Source of the DNA: Nematopogon swammerdamellus
Lineage: Eukaryota > Arthropoda > Insecta > Lepidoptera > Adelidae
NCBI GenBank assembly: GCA_946902875.1
Contig: OX336336.1
Span: 27,483,558 to 27,547,557, forward strand
Direction: 5' to 3'
Length of the DNA: 64,000 bases
The stretch's first letter is position 1. Each line of letters begins with the position of its first letter. Made by a program: the position numbers and the translations under genes. Under the pieces are notes generated by a model that worked only from the letters and a program-made list of their open reading frames with translations, was not told the origin of the DNA and made no database searches. Positions 31,147 through 51,117 of this stretch are shown here, in pieces.

Positions 31147-31521
31147 TGTTTATGGAAACTGACACGGTTGGCTACAACATCAGTGATGTCAGCCCATAAC
31201 ACCGGGTGAACTAGGCGCCATGTCAGTGATTCCCTTCGATCGTGCCGGCTACACTGAACTGGACGGAAAACACAAACTACGTAGCCGTTCGTTTCTTTCG
31301 ATCGACGTTTCATTCAGTGCGGTGGTATAAACCCGGACGGGTTGAAGCCTACCACCAAGTAAGGTAGGAAGGTAAGGGACCCACAGTTTTACGTGGAATC
31401 TGAACCACGGTCAGCCTGCAACGGTCGAGCGGTCACCCATCCAAGTACTGACCGCGCCCAGCGTTACAACAATCAATAGCAACAGTCGACTGTCTGCACC
31501 ACTGAGCATCGAGGCTGTCTA
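31147..31521 (-). mobile_element. SINE-A copy
   Basis: TATGGAAACTGACACGGTTG to CATCGAGGCTGTC. The head contains GTCACCCATCCAAGTACTGA, the complement of the 5S-like segment. Confidence 0.88.
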
Positions 31522-31766
31522 CGTATGATGTTTGAGGTAAACTCCGGAACCACTGAACAGAGTTTGATGCGGTTTGCACCAATGGAAAGAGTAGTTCTTG
31601 AGGCTCACTATAGGCTTCACTAATATAAATATACCATCACGCTAAATAGCCTTAGGGCTGTGTAGCATCAAAGAAAGTACAGTATGGACGGATGAGCGTG
31701 AGAGAGACTACATATTTTTTTTTTATTGAACTTTATAAGAGAAGCGATCGTTTATTAGCCTTTATA

Positions 31767-32686
31767 CAGAATGTTTCAGGATGGACTTGAGAAACTTCAG
31801 GAATAGAAAGTACCACAGAGCACGGAACCCCAGCCCTCGGGCGGGGGTTCCATGCTCTGTGGAAAGTACTCATTATTAGAAAAAAAAAATCCTTATCACT
31901 CAAATCGAAATTCAGTATTTTTTTTTTTAATACAAAAATTGAAAATTGTAATAAAAAAATTATTTAAAAAAATATACACAATACTTATTTTTGCTTGCTT
32001 TAGCACCACCGCCTTCAACTCTAGGGTTCGATTTTGATTTTTTTATTTCATACATTTTTGAAGGCGGTTTTTATATTTTTTTAAATAGTTTTTTTATTTC
32101 ACAGTTTTTTTAGTAATTTTTATTTGCTATTAATGTACTCGGCGGAATCGCTCGGCCTTCGGCCTCGCGATTCCGCCTCGCTTTCCAATCCGATCTTGAC
32201 CAAAAAAAAAAATGGGACCACCTTGGAGCTAGACTGAACCGAACACAAAAAGATTCATCGAAATCGGTTCACAATTGGGGAAGATATTGCTGAACATACA
32301 TAAAAAAAATACATACAGCCGAACATAGAACCTCCTCCTTTTTTGAAGTCGGTTAAAAACTCGATGGACAGTGAGATTTGGCAACAGTGCTGCTAGGTCT
32401 AGGGAGTGCAATGACCTAGCCAGTCCCCTTTATCTTTTGTGTTCATAATTTAAGTGTTTGGAATTTACTTAGATGAAGTTACATTCCACTAGCATGATAG
32501 TTAGTCATTTTATGTTTATTTAATAAAAGGTGGACGTTAACTGTCCAACATAGTTCGATGAAACGATTTTCACCAAAAAGTACTATAAAATGACCGAATT
32601 TGGGAAAAAGTTTCAGAGCTTTTCGTCTTCAAATATGGACCCCTTTCGAACCTTGAAGTTACGAAACCCTATCCTGAAACAGCCTG
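31767..32686. mobile_element. Mariner-type MITE, second copy, with insertions
   Basis: The ends CAGAATGTTTCAGGATGGAC and CCTATCCTGAAACAGCCTG are flanked by TA. It is inverted relative to 6103-7199. It contains a hairpin at 31814-31861 and a repeat with the GCCTTCAACTCTAGGG motif (31985-32360). Confidence 0.78.
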
Positions 32687-32699
32687 TATTTGCGTTTAA

Positions 32700-33420
32700 A
32701 TCGGATTTGCTATTAACCCAAGTCTAAAGCAAGCGAAGCCGAGGGCAAAGCTAGTTAGGTATATAAGTACTTAAATAAGTATCGATGTTCTTACTTACAA
32801 CATAGGTGTTTTGTAAATAAGTACAAAGGTAGGTATTTAGTACTCACCACTTATCAAATTCGATTTAAATAAATTCCCCTGCTCCGCGCACTACTGTCCA
32901 GCACTCACTAAATTTAATTGACAGTAGGTAAGTAACATTCTACATACTATGTAATATTCCCAAGTAAACACAATAAATAAACTTGGAAACCAATTACATA
33001 GAATCAAAAGTAGAACAAAATCTCAATTATTAGGGGATTAATGGTACTGTACTTACCAGAGAAAAACCGCCACAATATTCGCGAGTTTAAACTGTCAGTT
33101 TTCCACCTTCTGTGACTAACTAATAACAGCGGAATGGGTGGAAAAGCGTCGTACAGGCGGGTGGGCGCGGGGGGAGACGAGCGCACTCGCCAGCCAGTTA
33201 TTCCGTGCGACCACGCCGTGCGCAACGTGACCGCTGCTTGCGCGCGTAGTGGTGAGCTCATTACCGACCGTGTATGTGTAACACACACACACAAGTAGCG
33301 CGCGCGCGACGCGCGCGACGCGACGCGACCGCGACAGAGCCGTAATTCATTTTAAGTTCAATGTCGCTTGAGTTAGGTTTTGATTTCATTTCATAGTTGT
33401 CCGTAAAAAATTCCTTTTTC
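32700..33420. other. Intergenic, nothing recognised
   Basis: Includes (AC)n and a CGCGCGACGCGACGCGACCG stretch at 33298-33332. Confidence 0.35.
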
Positions 33421-33424
33421 ATTG

Positions 33425-33785
33425 TTATTAGGGTTCCGTATGCGGTACGGGACCCTATTACTAAGCCTACGACATTTGTCTGTCTGCCCGTCTGTCCGTC
33501 CGTCCGTTCGTCCGTCTGTCTGTCCGAGGGCTGTATCTCTTGAACCGTAATAGTTAGCCCGTTGAAATTTTCACAGAATATGTGTTATTATGGCCGATAT
33601 AACAACACATAAGAAAAATAAGAAAAAGTAAAAAAATCACGGGGGTTCCCTTATAAGAAACAAAAAAGTGTATGCACGCACGCCATCAATCGAATAGTGT
33701 GAAGCATTTTAACTAATCATGACATGGCGATAAGGAACCGTCTGTGCGCGAGTTTGACTCGCACTTGGCCGGTTTTTTTTTTAAT
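33425..33785 (+). repeat. Repeat C, near full length
   Basis: TTAGGGTTCCGTATGCGGTA, (CTGT/CCGT)n, then CACAGAATATGTGTTATTATG, ending GACTCGCACTTGGCCGGTTT. Confidence 0.8.
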
Positions 33786-33789
33786 TTAA

Positions 33790-34590
33790 GCTGTTATTCG
33801 AAGTTAAGTTTAGGTATTTTTTTTTTATGAAAATAATTTCTATATTATATAATAATATTAAATTATATAAACTGAGTATTCTAAATGTTTATTCAAGAAA
33901 ATATTACAAATAACTAAATAAATAAAATCTACATCAAACATTAAAATAACTATCAAAAGGGGCGTTTTCAAAAGATCCTAGAACACTTGCAGCATTAACC
34001 CGCTGGATGGCAAGGCTTACCCTTTGAATGAACCCAATATCTACGTACAATATATGTTGTTTAAAGCTGGTGTCACATAAATTACGAATTTTTTTTACTC
34101 TACAAACTCGACAACCAATTATGTACCTATATTATTATATCTACCTATATCAATCTACATGTAATTAAAAGTTACAATTTTATAAAATGTACCGCCCCCC
34201 CCCCCCCCCCCCCCCCAAATGGTTGCTCCCCTTTTCGGCAGCCCAAAACACTATAATTTAAATAGGCCTCTGTCTAATTTAATTAAACCTTAAAAGGGTA
34301 TCTTTACAGCCTGATTTCTTTTATTATTAAAACATTCGATCAAGAAATACAAATATTTTCCGTGATTGAACTCAAAACTAGTTATCATCAATCATGCATG
34401 ATAGCGAAAATATGTGTTGAGTTTGAAGTAAATAATTGAGTTGTATGTAAGTAGGTATCTTCATGATAGATACATACACGCCAGCTAGAAAATTAACATT
34501 CTTTTTGCTTGAATTAAAATGGCTTGACCGTGGATCAAACCAGCCAAGCCTAATCCAAATTCAAAAGTTACATGCAAGTTGTAAGAAAAA
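33790..34590. other. AT-rich DNA with a poly-C run
   Basis: C-run at 34194-34216. No coding or repeat boundary recognised. Confidence 0.4.
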
Positions 34591-34709
34591 ATAGAAAATA
34601 TTAAAGGTGGTTCCCATACAAAAAACATGTTTTTTAATGTGTTTTTTGTGGTGCGGAAACTTCGGTGCGCGAGTCCGAATCGCACTTGGCCGGTTTTTTA
34701 GTTTCTTGT

Positions 34710-35560
34710 CGGAAAAGACGTGGTTTGATATCCACGTGATTTCTATTTTTACCCGACGACAGCCAAGGCAAAACAATTTAATTGGTTTCTTATTTTCCCT
34801 AAGATTTTCCAGCACATTTCTAAACAGCGCTGCGACGGGGCTTGTCTGTATGTATTATGTTAAAAATTTTTTTTCTCAGATTCAGATAATATTTATTTCG
34901 CCATAAAGAACATACAACATTAAAAATATTTCATTGAGATGCGTATTCAGTATGGTTCGTCATCCATCATCGACCACCACTACCCATATATCTGAAATTT
35001 ATAGTTATTGTATTTTTAAGTTTTTTTTTTAATGAACAAGCAGCTATTGCTGATGTGTTTATGTCAGTTTTTTTTTTCAGAGAATAAATCATTATAATGC
35101 TTTTTTTTTAGTTTTCGTACTTGAGCACTGTTGCTATTTGTTTGTTGATGTACTTTTTATGTATTTATCTAATCGGTTTTTGAAGGTGTTTGTGTTTGGG
35201 GAGTCAAGTAAGTACTTTATGTAGTTATCTAACATTATTTATGGTATAATTATCACTATTACTTTGTACACTGTTTTTTTTTTATTTAATTTTTTATACA
35301 TGTGGTTAAGCTAGTTTGCACGCGACAAAAGTTAAGTTTATGTACCATGTCCGCCCGATACGGGAATGTACACATAGTGAGCATCGTAGGGAATAGTATG
35401 CAACCAAGATTGTACTGTAGTTCAATAACTGTACCTTGTGTATAATATAATATATAAGCATTATTTATGTACTATTATCGAGCAATACATTAAATTTATT
35501 TCTATTTTCTATTGCTGGCTTCCTGGAATGCAAACATACATAGCTTTATAAACATGTTAC
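34710..35560. other. AT-rich DNA, nothing recognised
   Basis: A T-rich stretch with no open frame of note. Confidence 0.4.
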
Positions 35561-35564
35561 CTTA

Positions 35565-35850
35565 TCCAGGGGTACCAAAACTGTGCGTCTCTGGTAAATT
35601 ACGGCACAACACCAACCACCACGTTTCGCAAAGTATTCGGCTAAGATAACTGTCAAGCCGCAATTAAGGCACGAAGACCCATCTGCCTACTGCATGACTT
35701 GGTGGAAGGACCGTGCCAAGGTGAGAGGTGGCCATCCTGTCGCCCTTAAAGCAGGACATTTTGTCCTTATTCCTTAGTCGCCTTTGACGACATGCACGGG
35801 AGCATGTTCGGCTATACTTTTAAAGTAGGTACTACCCCCACACGGTACAT
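35565..35850. repeat. Interspersed repeat E
   Basis: GGTAAATTACGGCACAACAC through TTGACGACATGCACGGGAGC and CACACGGTAC. Confidence 0.72.
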
Positions 35851-36801
35851 AATAAAGGATCAACAATATCAAAGAGAAAAAAATCGGTCTTATTATTTAT
35901 CTAGCAGCAAGTTATCATTCCTTGTGTAGCAGTCATTTCATCATATTATTTTCACCCATCATGCATAAATTCACAACCAAATAGATTGAATACGTCGCTA
36001 GTCGTATTCAATCTATCTAGGTAGAGGTAGCTACCAATGTTCTTGGTAGCTACGTTCACATTTCCCGCTTCAAAACTGTTTCCCGCTTCAGCTCAAAATA
36101 AGCTCAACCTTAACGCCCGACCGTTTGTTGTTGTTTGTTGTTGTTGTTGTTGATTTGGGGTTGCCTGCAAACTAATCCCGCTTGGTTGGGGACCTTCGTG
36201 CAAAACCCCTATCCCTTAGTCGACTTTTACGACATGCGACGGGGAGAGATGCAGTGGGGCTATTATTTTTAAGTACACGGTACATCGCCCGACCGTACTT
36301 TAGAAACTTGTTTTCACTGTTGTTTGCAATGTTTTAAATATTTCATAAAAACTATGTAGGTACTTACTTCACATAAGTAAACAATGAACTCAGGTTAGTT
36401 CTAGAATTATCTAAGAATTAAGAATTTACATTTCGTTTTCAATCTAATGAAGCATAATGACGCCGAGATGCGTTTCCTAAAGTACTGTATACTAGAATGG
36501 TGGCCAGCCGGAATTTAATTTATTTTTAATTTATATTTTGGATACCTGACACGTTTAAACGATATAGAATTTAAAAAATTCTAGGCATATATTTTGAACA
36601 GTATTTATTTTTTTAGAATATAATATACCGTCTTGCATTTTACAGTAAGTTTGAAATTTCTAAAATATTTTCTTTAATTCTTGACTTTCTAATTTTCGAG
36701 AAATTATTTTAGTCTATGTTATGCAGTGTTGCCATGTTAGGAGATTTTCTCCTAGATTCAGGAGAATTTCAGCGTTAGGACACCTTTTAGCCTGTCCAGC
36801 G

Positions 36802-36937
36802 GCGGGAGCACAAATGCGTCGATAAGCCTATAACGATCGATAAACATCTATTTGTTTCGTTCGACGAAGTAGAATAGAAGAAGACGAATAGATGTTTATC
36901 GATCGATATAGGCTTATCGACGCATTTGTGCTCCCGC
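36802..36937. mobile_element. Foldback MITE
   Basis: Arms of about 55 bp: GCGGGAGCACAAATGCGTCG and its complement. It is absent at the same place in the sister element (38625-38650). Confidence 0.85.
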
Positions 36938-37552
36938 TGCAGGAGAGTAGGAGAAAATTTAGGAGAAAGAAAATCGCTACAGTAGGAGATTTGGGAGTGA
37001 GAAACTTGGGAATAAAATAAAAACATATATTTACTAGTAACAAACAAATATATCGCTATGTATGGTGGGTGACAATTTGACAAACAATGAATGAACTGTA
37101 TGTATGTGAATCAACCAACCAACTTTTCAAGTCACACAATCTAAGATAGGATTTGTGTGTGCGTGAATCGATCGACCAACCAGCCGACTACCGGGCGAGC
37201 CAAACCGAACGAACACTTTGTTAGCAATCAATGTTATTTTTGACGTGATGACGTCACGTCTTATAAATTGATGAGCACTGGCTGCACGCACGAAAGCGTG
37301 TCACGTTCCATATGAGCCTGTGTGTGCAAGCGAGAGCGCGTAACAAGCGATAGAGAGGCACAATCGGTATAGTTAAAGTTACCATGGAAACTTCTTAGTC
37401 AAGATCAGACAACAGAAGTTTATTGATGGCCAGTCACAAGATGATTAATCTTTCTACTGGAAATATAAATTACTGATCTTTCCTCTATGTACTACGATTA
37501 TTCCACGTCATCACTTAAAACTATCGTCCGTAAACCGACTTTACAGACAACC

Positions 37553-37958
37553 ATTTTTTTTTATGTAATCCGGTATGGGTGGCTGAGTCAGAAGGGCAAA
37601 AGTACATGCTCTGACTAGCCAATATCACCTCCGAGAAGGTAGGTGCCATACCGGAGACTTCCCTGGATTGCTGGCTATACTGGACTAGAGGAGAACACAA
37701 CCGAGGCTGCTATGCGGCCATCTTACATCCAGTACGGTGGCACCAACCCAGTCGGCTCAATTTGAGCCTACCACCTAGTAAGGGGCAAGGGAAGGGACCT
37801 ACAGTTTTACACCGGTTCCGAACGGTGAAGCAGCAGGTGTAGGTACGCACGTAAATTTTTTCGTCAGAAAAAACTTATTGGTACACGCCGGCCGGATTCG
37901 AACCTCGGACCTCTCGCATGAGAACCCGATGCCCAAACCACTCGGCCACCCGCTGCTT
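37553..37958 (-). mobile_element. SINE-B, full-length reference copy
   Basis: The minus strand starts AGCAGCGGGTGGCCGAGTGG (A box), then TTCTCATGCGAGAGGTCCGA GGTTCGAATCC (B box). The body and the tail GGATTACATAAAAAAAA follow. The layout is that of a tRNA-derived SINE, the head being closest to a type II (Ser/Leu-like) tRNA by its GTGGCCGAGTGG start. Confidence 0.92.
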
Positions 37959-39542
37959 TATTTACATAATATATTCTTTGTAATAATCAGTAGTATTATT
38001 AAGCCTACGTCGACAGTCTGTCCGTCAGTCCGCACTACTTTAAGGGCCGTATATTTTGTACCGCAATAGGTAGCTAGTTGTGATTTTCACAGATTATGTG
38101 TTATTATTGGCAGACATCCTATCAAATAATAAGAAAATAAAAATTAAGGGCTTCCCCATACTTGAAGATTTTTTTTTTAAATTTTGTTTGTTTGTTTTTG
38201 CTCTAACGTAAAAACGGTAATAGGTACAGTTGTCAAACTTCTTGGTTCTGACGGGATGACAAAATTTATCATCCCGTCAGAACCACGATTACCATGTAAT
38301 TCGCCTGTTTGTTTTTTTACTTTTTAACCACACCAAGTTTGACACCTGATTTAAACGTTATTGGCGGAGATCGAACAGGTTGAAGGAAGAGTAGGTACGT
38401 ATATCTCGGTAAAATTCTGCTTGGTAGACAAAGTCTCCTTATGGAAGTCGAGGGACAAATAATTAGGAAGTAATTTTTTTTTTTGGAAGAAATTTTGGAA
38501 GGCAATCTAGGAGAATTTCAAAATTTGAGTTGGCAACACTGAACTGTTATGGTATGGTATGGTATGAACAGTGTTGCCATGTTAGGAGATTTTCTCCTAG
38601 ATTCAGGAGAATTTCAGCGGTGTTAGGAGAAGTTTTTGCCTGTCAGGTGAGTAGGAGAAAATCTAGGAGAAAGAAAATCATTACAGGAGAAGATTTAGGA
38701 GTGAGAAACATATATTTACTAGTAAGTAACAAACAAATATTTCGGTATGTACGGTGACAACACAATGAATGAACTGTTTGTGAATCAACCAACCTCCCAA
38801 GTCACACAATATACGATAGGATTTGTCTTTTAATAAGAGCAAGGTTCCCCTTCTTGCTCTTTAGATAGGATAATGTGACACTCTGTGAGTGTGTGCGTGC
38901 ATTGATCGACCGACAAGCGACTACCGGGCGGGCCTAACCGAACGAACACTTTGTTATCAATCAATGTTATTTACATGTATTCTTTGTAATAATCAGTAGT
39001 ATTACTGAGCCTACGTCGATAGTCTGTCCGTCAGTCCGCACTACATTAACGGCTGTATCTTTTGTACCGTAATAGGTAGCTGGTTGTGATTTTCACAGAT
39101 CATGTGTTATTTATTATTGGCGGACATCCTATTAAATAATAAGAAAAACAAAATAAAATTAAGGGCTTCCCCCCAAAAGAAACGTTTTTTTTTTCTAAAA
39201 AAAAATATTTTTTGTTTGGTTTTGCTCTAACGTAAAAACGGTAATACGTACAAGTGTCAAACTTGGTATGGTTAAAAACTAAAAAAAAACAAATAGTTAA
39301 AACAGACGAATTACGTGGTGGTTAGAATGGCAATCGTGGTTATGACGGGGGGACAAATCATTATGTATTGGCGGAGAAGTGATAGAACATATTGAAGGAA
39401 GAGTATGTACGTATATCTCGGTTAAATACTGCTTGGTAGACAAGGTCTCCTTAAGAAGGTCGAGGGAGGAATTCAACTGAGTAGGGCTGCCTCGGAAATT
39501 TAAAATTCGCCCCGAGGTCTAACCTGTATATATTATGACCAG

Positions 39543-40707
39543 ACATCGGAATCCGCGGGGCACGAATACGACCTTGTTAGGGATTGACTACGGCGATCAA
39601 TAAACAATCGACACTGTTATCGATACTCATATTTATTTGTTTATTGTATTTTATTCATGTCATATTTCAGACCTGAATACTTATATACCTACAGTACTTA
39701 TATAAACATGTATACTTTATGTTAACGATTAAGTAAATATAATACATATTTATATAAGGTCTTTCAAAATTAGTTCATAGTACGCTAAGGGGGGGTTCTG
39801 TATCATATAGGGAGTAAAACCTATATAAAAATTTTTGGACCTTGGGCTTTTTTTAAGTAAAAAATTTTTTTATGTAGGTATTTAAATAAAAAAATAGGTG
39901 GTTGATTTTTATAACCTAATCGATTCAGTTTCATAACAGTAACAAAAAAGTCTTCTTGCCCATTATGATGTAACACGTGTAAGTTGGTAAAAAAAATTAA
40001 ATTCTTTCTATTCCATACTAAAACTACCATTACCTACCTACCTTACATACCTACTACCATACCATAATAAAACTAAAATTGTGGTTTTTCACAATTTCTG
40101 AAAGAAAGAGATATACGTGTTGGAAGACTTTTTTGTTCCTAGCACGAAACCGAAACGATTAAGAAATTTTTTTTTTACATTTAACATTTAAAAAAAATTT
40201 TTTTCTAAAAAAAAAAAATTCTTTGTTCTTCAAAAGTGATCTATTTCCGATACAGAACCCCCCCTTAGCTTACTATGAACAAATTTTGTAAGACCTATTT
40301 TTTTGGACCTTGGCCTTTTTTTTATGTAAAATATTTTTTTATGTGTTTAAATAAAAAAATAGGTGGTTGATTTTTATAGCCTAATCGATTCAGTTTCATA
40401 ACAGTAACAAAAAAGTCTTCAATATCATTATGATGTAACACGTGTAAGTTGGTAAAAAAAATCAAATTCTTTCTATTCCATACTAATAAAACTAATATTG
40501 TGGTTTGAACAGATTTGTATTGTACCTACAAAGTAAATACAACATTTGTTTATTATATCTTATTTTCTATAGAAATACTCTCAGTTTTAATAATCGACAT
40601 TATTTCATATTATTCTAAAATAACGATCGATTTTTTATATTTGTGGATACATTGTCCCATCACTAAACAACCTTGAATCATTCGTGCCCCGCGGATTCCG
40701 ATGTATG
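39543..40707. mobile_element. Nested TIR element flanked by ATTATGACCAG
   Basis: The inverted ends ACATCGGAATCCGCGGGGCA and their complement lie between 11-bp direct repeats (39532-39542, 40708-40718). Length of the duplication is unusual, so the superfamily is unresolved. Confidence 0.75.
39757..40296. mobile_element. Innermost TIR element
   Basis: AGGTCTTTCAAAATTAGTTC ... CTAAGGGGGGG is matched by its complement at 40254-40296. About 240 bp of it (39833-40080) is also repeated directly outside its right end (40303-40505). Confidence 0.7.
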
Positions 40708-41084
40708 ATTATGACCAGCGCGTCCTACCGTTTATGACGTACGGGTGTGAAACGTGAGCTCTGACTAAAGTTGTTTTCAAAAGTTGCCCAGCGAGCGATG
40801 GAACTAGCCATGCTGGGCTGGCATGGGAGTATAGCTAGGCGAAATGGTGCGTAATGACTAATGAATGAGGGGACGACGACCGTTGGAGTAACCATGTACT
40901 ACTTTGGCGGCCGTGGACAGGAAAATGGAGTGTGGGAGACCACCCGCCAGGTGGGACGCCGACATGAAGTATGTCGGCGGAAAGCAGTGGTCCGTACCGC
41001 TGAAGGCCGAGAGACTGGAGGAAAATTGAAGGCGTATGTCCAGCAGTAGACGCTTACACGCTGACCGACTGACTGACTGACAGA

Positions 41085-41240
41085 GAACCCTCGGTGCGCG
41101 AGTTCGACTCGCACTTGACCGGTTTTCAGGGTGCAAAAGATACTGCTCTTTACAGGTAAGACAGACAGACGGACGGACAGACGGCCTAGGTTTAGTAAAA
41201 TGGTCCCGTACGTATAAGTAACACTAAAAATGTGGTGAAA
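41085..41240. repeat. Repeat C end fragments
   Basis: GAGAACCCTCGGTGCGCGAG, GACTCGCACTTGACCGGTTT, then AGACAGACAGACGGACGGAC. Confidence 0.6.
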
Positions 41241-41387
41241 TTTTTATAATTTGAAGAACAGGAGAATTTTTTAGGATGACGAAAATTTTCTAGGAGATTT
41301 TTAGGAGATTTTCGAAGTCAATCTAGGAGAATTTCAAAATTTGAGTTGGCAACACTGGGTATGAATGATTGGCAACACTTCCATTTT

Positions 41388-41412
41388 CTTTCAAATTTGA
41401 CAAGTGAACACG
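41388..41412 (+). promoter_or_regulatory. Possible RpL8 transcription start and noncoding exon 1
   Basis: The sequence TTTTCTTTCAAATTTGAC resembles the pyrimidine-rich TCT/TOP initiator of animal ribosomal-protein genes. It is followed by a donor match (ACACG|GTGCGT at 41413). A TTCTTCCAG acceptor at 41601 opens the coding exon 17 nt (41602-41617) before the ATG. Together they suggest a very short 5' exon. This is inference from motif and position only. A hAT element ends 30 bp upstream. Confidence 0.4.
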
Positions 41413-41617
41413 GTGCGTAACTAAAAATTTTGGAAAATATTATTCAAAGAAATCTAATGAATCTCTCGCTAAATCCTCTCAATTCGACCGAACCGCATTC
41501 TCGGGAAGTCGGCCTACGATTAGATCTTAGTATTTCACACAGCCGACGAGCGCGAGTGCCTGTAAAAAGGTTGTTTTGACGTGGGTGTTCGTTTCTTCCA
41601 GTCCAACCGCTGCCGCG

Positions 41618-49449
<7,832 letters not shown>

Positions 49450-49562
49450 ACGTGAGTGGGGCCGTCTCGCGCGGCGCACTGGCGCCCGCGTTGGGTCTTT
49501 TCGTCGGCAGGTCGTTGGCGCTAGTGCGTCGCTCGCTCGCTCGCTCTATTTTATTGTAAGAT

Positions 49563-49568
49563 AATAAA
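49563..49568 (+). terminator. RpL8 polyadenylation signal
   Basis: A canonical AATAAA lies 114 bp downstream of the RpL8 stop, preceded by a T-rich stretch. The transcript probably ends near 49585. Confidence 0.7.
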
Positions 49569-49597
49569 TTTTGAAAATCAAATAATTGTTTTATTAT

Positions 49598-50580
49598 GGT
49601 ATGGGCGGTCGAGTAGGGGCCAGTGGGCGTGCTTCGACCGGCCAATATCACCTCTGAGAAGGTAGGTTCCACACCAGAGTTGGATTGTAAGCTGTACTGG
49701 AATAATTTCCTTTCATATTTTGAATTTGTTTTATCTTGAAGATAATTACGAACCTGCTTCACCTGGATAACGGCCTCTGGGTTAAACATTTTACTTTGCA
49801 TCAATATCACCTTCGAAAAGGTGATATCGATGCATCCACATCCTTTGGATTGTAGGCTGAACTGGAATAATTTTCTTTCAAGATATTTTGAAATGATATC
49901 ACTAAAGATTGATGTGAATCTGCAAAAAAAATAGTCACCGTAAATGAATAAAAAAAATTCCCACTGGCCACTTGGCTTCCTTGGTAGGATAATTTTTGAT
50001 CCAGTACTGTGTGTACAGAGGCTAAAGTATGTACAGAATTAAACCCAAGGAAAAGCGATAAAGGAATGAATGTATTGATTTGAAATGTGATATTTATAAA
50101 TTCTGCTAAACTGAACTTTACTGCAGTACATGTAAGGACCAATATCACATAACGTAACAAATGAGTTAAATGCTTTTGGCTGGGTTTAGAGGGAGAAGAC
50201 TACACTGTGCCTGTAATTCAGCAATGGGGTTTATGATTTTCTGTGATTAAAGTGTGAAAAACAAAACGAGAAATGTATTGCATTTATTTAGATGGGAAAA
50301 GTTTCTTACAATGTATTTTTTATTATAATATATATTATTTTCTAGATTTCACTATCTAACATTACATTATTTTGAAATAAATTTATATCTACTAATTGTT
50401 GACTTGATACATTTAAATTATCAAAATTTTACAATTGTAATATACCTTAGATCCGATGTAAGTAATGTAAATAGGCAGAGTTGAGAGGATAATGTTCTTG
50501 TAAGCGATAGGCGATAGTAAAACTTAATTTCTAGAACTTGAAATAGAAATGGCAGAATTTTCGACATGTCCAAGAGTAAA
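49598..50580. other. RpL8 to DZIP1-like gene interval, mostly unresolved
   Basis: A degenerate SINE-B tail lies at 49598-49690. GATATTTTGAA and AATATCACCTTCGA(A) words recur at 49710 and 49870, suggesting an old duplication. Confidence 0.45.
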
Positions 50581-50596
50581 AGTACCTACCTATAGG

Positions 50597-50733
50597 TAGC
50601 GGGACGGATCTCGGCGTGTCGTCGCCGCAGCGGGCGACCCGCCACGCGAATACACTATACAAGTACGGTGCGGGTGCGAGGGAGAACACCGACGAACCGC
50701 TGCGGCGGCGACACGCCGAGATCCGCCCCGCGC
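50597..50733. mobile_element. GC-rich foldback MITE
   Basis: GCGGGACGGATCTCGGCGTG and its near-complement GACACGCCGAGATCCGCCCC form arms of about 37 bp. Confidence 0.7.
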
Positions 50734-50753
50734 ATTATACCTATGGATTAAAT

Positions 50754-51040
50754 CAGGCATGGGCAACCTTTCTGGTCCAGGGGCCACATCATTGTTTTTC
50801 TGTCGAGTCGCGGGCCACATTAAGTCTAGATTTATAAAATGTGTACCTACCTATTTACATTGATGCCTTTATAAGTAAACATGAAAGTAGTTAGGTACAT
50901 ACACACTATTAATATTACAATAAAATTAACTGACTATCAGAAATATAGAAATGAAAACCAGGGCCGGACCCAAATAATTTACAGGAAAGGATCGCGGGCC
51001 GGACAAAAAGACCTCGCGGGCCATAGGTTGACCATGTGTG
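50754..51040. mobile_element. hAT (Charlie-like) MITE
   Basis: It is flanked by GATTAAAT (50746-50753, 51041-51048). The ends are CAGGCATGGGCAACC and, inverted, CACACATGGTCAACC, with GGGCCACAT subterminal words typical of Charlie/Tip100-like hAT families (recalled). Confidence 0.85.
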
Positions 51041-51117
51041 GATTAAATTATACGTACAAGAACATAGGACTGAAATTCATGTGATTATTCCATAAAAAAT
51101 TTAGTAATCCTGTTTTT

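Larger units (their letters stand above)
36724..38541. mobile_element. CAGTGTTGCC-ended element, copy 1
   Basis: It starts CAGTGTTGCCATGTTAGGAG and ends GAGTTGGCAACACTG, like the element at 38569-41357. No matching 8-bp duplication flanks it (ATGTTATG against AACTGTTA). Inside are a foldback (36802-36937), a SINE-B (37553-37958) and repeat C. Confidence 0.75.
38569..41357. mobile_element. hAT-type element, copy 2, with perfect 8-bp TSD
   Basis: It is flanked by GGTATGAA (38561-38568 and 41358-41365). The ends are CAGTGTTGCCATG and TTGGCAACACTG. It contains repeat C pieces and a nested 1.16-kb element (39543-40707). No transposase frame is seen. Confidence 0.9.
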
